Source of the DNA: Terriglobia bacterium
GTDB taxonomy: Bacteria > Acidobacteriota > Terriglobia > Terriglobales > Acidobacteriaceae
Direction: 5' to 3'
Length of the DNA: 64,000 nt
Assembly: GCA_020073385.1 (NCBI GenBank)
Contig: JAIQFH010000005.1
Span: 122,514-186,513, forward strand
Shown: piece after piece, positions 63,555 through 64,000 of the stretch
Position numbering within the stretch: position 1 is the first letter of the stretch
Layout: each line of letters starts with the position of its first letter
Translations under genes and position numbers: made by a program
Notes under the pieces: generated by a model
Told to the model about the DNA's origin: nothing
Databases searched by the model: none
Seen by the model: the letters and a program-made list of their open reading frames with translations, nothing else

Positions 63555-63761
63555 ATGAGGGTAGCCGAGAACGGTACGTCGGATTCAACCATCATGGCGA
63601 TTGCCGGACACGTGAGCCGTCGCATGTTGGAGCGGTACAGCCACGTGAGGATGGAAGCGAAGCGAACAGCAATGGAAACCCTTGCTGTGAGCACCAAAGC
63701 GGCAGGTTATGACACAAACCACGACACAAAATCCAGTGCCGCCACTACCCGCCCTGTCTAA
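63555..63761 (+). pseudogene. Tyrosine-recombinase (integrase) C-terminal remnant
   Basis: Encodes SDSTIMAIAGHVSRRMLERY, the C-terminal part of the catalytic domain with the nucleophilic Tyr in RYSHV, then a conserved helical tail (RMEAKRTAMETL). The N-terminal domain, the catalytic Arg and the HxxR box are missing: upstream sequence has no matching frame. It abuts the right attachment site, as expected for the island's integrase. Confidence 0.85.
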
Positions 63762-63774
63762 GTTGTTGGGAGAT

Positions 63775-63820
63775 TTGGTGGACCTGGTCGGGATCGAACC
63801 GACGACCTCTTCCATGCCAT
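63775..63820. repeat. Right attachment site (attR), 46-bp direct repeat
   Basis: The 46 bases shared with 56643-56688. They cover one base beyond the tRNA 3' end up to the anticodon loop. Confidence 0.93.
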
Positions 63821-63851
63821 GGAAGCGCGCTCCCAGCTGCGCCACAGGCCC
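63776..63851 (-). tRNA. tRNA-Ala (anticodon GGC)
   Basis: 76 nt with encoded CCA. Acceptor GGGCCTG pairs with CAGGTCC, keeping the G3-U70 wobble that identifies alanine tRNA. D arm GCGC/GCGC, anticodon stem CTTCC/GGAAG with loop ATGGCAT (GGC), T arm GTCGG/CCGAC with TTCGATC. The 3' end faces the island, the standard integrase target. Confidence 0.95.
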
Positions 63852-63975
63852 ACTTTTGGGGACACTGCTGTTCTGGTGCTGGTGACCTCAATTATTCTCG
63901 CCGTTTAAGGGCAGATAGTCAACGCGTGGAAGCGGTGAGACCGAAACAGTTTCGAAGTTTCTACGCGGCAGCCGT

Positions 63976-64000
63976 CGAGCTTCGCTCGACCGGACAGAAG
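63976..64000. repeat. Family D repeat cut by window end
   Basis: GTCGAGCTTCGCTCGACCGGACAG, the same lead-in as the copy inside lhr at 49563. Confidence 0.75.

Larger units (their letters stand above)
56643..63820. mobile_element. 7.2-kb genomic island at tRNA-Ala(GGC)
   Basis: Bounded by a perfect 46-bp direct repeat of the 3' portion of tRNA-Ala; the intact tRNA is regenerated on the right. A tyrosine-recombinase C-terminus abuts the right attachment site. A copy of the integrase tail sequence (27 bases, 56838-56864) near the left end shows that more than one integrase has been here. Cargo: a secreted small protein, a TPR protein, a WG/Asp-box fusion, a small helical protein, an XRE regulator and a membrane protein. 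Confidence 0.88.

Overview
The window reads as chromosome of an acidobacterium, probably a soil member of the Terriglobia (Koribacter/Sulfotelmatobacter-like). This is inferred from several features: an Oar-type TonB-dependent receptor with an N-terminal carboxypeptidase-like domain, an ABC permease of the duplicated orphan (ADOP) type, many secreted TPR, Sel1 and beta-propeller proteins, Kdo (LPS) enzymes, frequent TTG/GTG starts, and a dense set of short palindromic intergenic repeats. There are no rRNA genes and no CRISPR array. One intact tRNA, tRNA-Ala(GGC), lies near the right end.

Layout. 1-5 kb: a sensor histidine kinase cut by the window edge, a small membrane protein, a His/Trp-rich exported protein, a DinB-fold protein and an unknown. 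5.3-8.1 kb: ahcY and metK, two enzymes of the S-adenosylmethionine cycle, on the minus strand. 8.6-12.2 kb: the large TonB-dependent receptor, whose promoter carries two LacI-type operators. 12.7-24 kb: a Sel1 protein, an ADOP permease beside a fragment of a second one, a DUF1624-like membrane protein, a RodZ-like protein, a GAF-GGDEF cyclase, three exported unknowns and a K+ channel. 25.5-33.9 kb: a phosphoesterase, a propeller-like protein, kdsD, a HicBA toxin-antitoxin pair and proS. 34-41 kb: a propeller lipoprotein, a bifunctional class A PBP, a TPR protein, a PQQ-type propeller and a candidate structured RNA. 41-46 kb: kdsC, an AMIN/beta-barrel outer-membrane protein, a 7-haem cytochrome with a sigma-54-like promoter, and a Cys-rich protein. 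46-56.6 kb: a long Lhr helicase, an FHA-GAF sigma-54 activator, a divergent M23 peptidase / L,D-transpeptidase pair and an amino-acid permease. 56.6-63.85 kb: a small genomic island at the 3' end of tRNA-Ala, bounded by a perfect 46-bp repeat. It carries an integrase remnant, an exported TPR protein, an unusual WG-repeat/Asp-box propeller fusion, an XRE regulator and a membrane protein.

The most striking signal is outside any gene family. At least eight families of short palindromic repeats fill the intergenic spaces, and several have entered coding sequences without breaking the frame. There is one copy in kdsD and five copies, from several families, in lhr. Another forms the N-terminus of the M23 peptidase. 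A second window-wide pattern is a group of six genes whose -10-like hexamer ends 6-7 bases before the ATG with no Shine-Dalgarno sequence, as expected for leaderless mRNAs.
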